A DNA stretch of 62,474 nt from Candidatus Accumulibacter aalborgensis (GTDB lineage Bacteria > Pseudomonadota > Gammaproteobacteria > Burkholderiales > Rhodocyclaceae). Each line of letters begins with the position of its first letter. Position 1 is the stretch's first letter. The stretch is taken from positions 1 through 62,474 of the forward strand of contig NZ_FLQX01000120.1 of the NCBI RefSeq assembly GCF_900089955.1, read 5' to 3'. A program made the position numbers and the translations under genes. Of this stretch, positions 61,934-62,474 are shown one piece after another. The notes beneath the pieces are model-generated. The model searched no databases. It was not told where the DNA came from and worked only from the letters and a program-made list of their open reading frames with translations.

Positions 61934-62474
61934 GTTTCAATCCGCGCCCCTCGTTGCCGAGGGGCGATGCGCCTTGGGCGGAGTTGGCGTAGCCCGTGGT
62001 GTTGTTTCAATCCGCGCCCCTCGTTGCCGAGGGGCGATGCCTCCGTTGCGCATCGGGCTGATGTCAAATGGATGGATGTTTCAATCCGCGCCCCTCGTTG
62101 CCGAGGGGCGATGCTTCGCACGACGCTGGATAGGTCTGGCGAAAGCTGTTTCAATCCGCGCCCCTCGTTGCCGAGGGGCGATGCCGCGCTCTCCGGCGGC
62201 GACGGCGGGGAATGTGATGGTGTTTCAATCCGCGCCCCTCGTTGCCGAGGGGCGATGCCCGGCGGCGGATGCTGTGATGCAGATTGTCTACCAGTTTCAA
62301 TCCGCGCCCCTCGTTGCCGAGGGGCGATGCCCGATCATCAGCGCAGCAGCGCAGCCCCGCTGGGACCGTTTCAATCCGCGCCCCTCGTTGCCGAGGGGCG
62401 ATGCGAACGCCGAACCATCGTGCAACGTCGCTGATCTGGTTTCAATCCGCGCCCCTCGTTGCCGAGGGGCGATG
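61934..62474. CRISPR. CRISPR array, eight repeats seen, continues past window
   Basis: Eight copies of an identical 37-bp repeat start at 61934, 62004, 62078, 62148, 62222, 62294, 62368 and 62439; the last is cut by one base at the window edge. Spacers are 33, 37, 33, 37, 35, 37 and 34 bp, all different. The repeat begins GTTTCAATCC, ends GGCGATGC, and has a 9-bp stem (CGCCCCTCG with CGAGGGGCG, loop TTGC). Read on the minus strand it ends ATTGAAAC, the usual 3' handle of type I and III crRNA repeats, so transcription is probably leftward, with the leader to the right and the oldest spacers at 61971 onward. No cas gene is in the window. The 37-bp length suits I-B, I-G or III-type systems; the subtype cannot be decided. 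Confidence 0.95.

Noticed and set aside
61967-62434. 155-residue plus-strand open frame with repeated FNPRPSLPRGDA-like units
   Set aside because: It is the CRISPR repeat translated; the period equals repeat plus spacer and no start signal exists.

Overview
The window looks like a high-GC betaproteobacterial chromosome segment, most likely from the Rhodocyclales and possibly Candidatus Accumulibacter or a relative. This is inferred from gene content (PEP-CTERM proteins, an arn lipid A operon, large glycogen/trehalose enzymes, a GreB-HtpG neighbourhood) and was not tested by any search. No rRNA, tRNA or intact transposase gene was seen.

Layout. (1) 50-1793, minus strand: lipoprotein, COG4705-type membrane protein and PepSY protein, with an 11-bp-spaced direct repeat upstream. 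(2) 2038-7035: a decayed IS1595-type transposase against yedK, then yiaA-like, a metallophosphoesterase and a Pat-like acyl-CoA synthetase/GNAT protein that lacks most of its ATP-grasp domain. (3) 7063-9083: an orphan ugpB-ugpQ pair. (4) 9333-16408: a seven-gene arn operon (arnT, arnE-like, arnB, arnC, arnA split into two genes, arnD) for adding L-Ara4N to lipid A. (5) 16513-19014: two PEP-CTERM genes flanking a three-part fossil of a second, diverged arn copy. (6) 19322-28846: panE, MscS-family channel, DUF4124 protein, phospholipase D, PilZ protein, hyi, TAXI receptor and a PatB/MalY-type lyase. (7) 29036-32554: an OmpR-type regulator and sensor kinase followed by a DegP protease whose upstream region carries a PmrA-box-like repeat. 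(8) 32643-37314: TPR protein, a TVP38-flavin oxidoreductase fusion and an orphan GspE/PilB ATPase. (9) 37344-51127: a tight minus-strand operon treS-mak, glgC, glgX, treZ, malQ-treY, with a divergent MarR gene. (10) 51874-59240: antiporter, a broken PEP-CTERM gene carrying a copied piece of the gspE-like gene, a deoxyinosine glycosylase, htpG with a heat-shock promoter, greB, small conserved genes, a hydrolase and an EamA transporter. (11) 59323-60130: a cluster of gene relics. (12) A secreted cyclophilin, two matched palindromes, and from 61934 a CRISPR array that runs off the right edge.

How the parts work together. The arn operon encodes a nearly complete path from UDP-glucuronate to L-Ara4N-lipid A; the initial UgdH step is not here. 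The two-component system and DegP form an envelope-stress module that may belong to the same regulon family, although no PmrA-like box was found before arnT. The carbohydrate operon links glycogen debranching (GlgX), trehalose release (TreY/TreZ), conversion to maltose and maltose-1-phosphate (TreS-Mak), glucan disproportionation (MalQ) and ADP-glucose supply (GlgC). GlgA, GlgB and GlgE must lie elsewhere if the cycle is complete.

The most unusual signals are the arn mosaic at 17425-17583, the 66-bp gspE-like fragment copied to 53066-53131, the in-frame loss of an ATP-grasp core, and the PmrA-box-like element before degP. I did not find a convincing wholly new multi-gene system.
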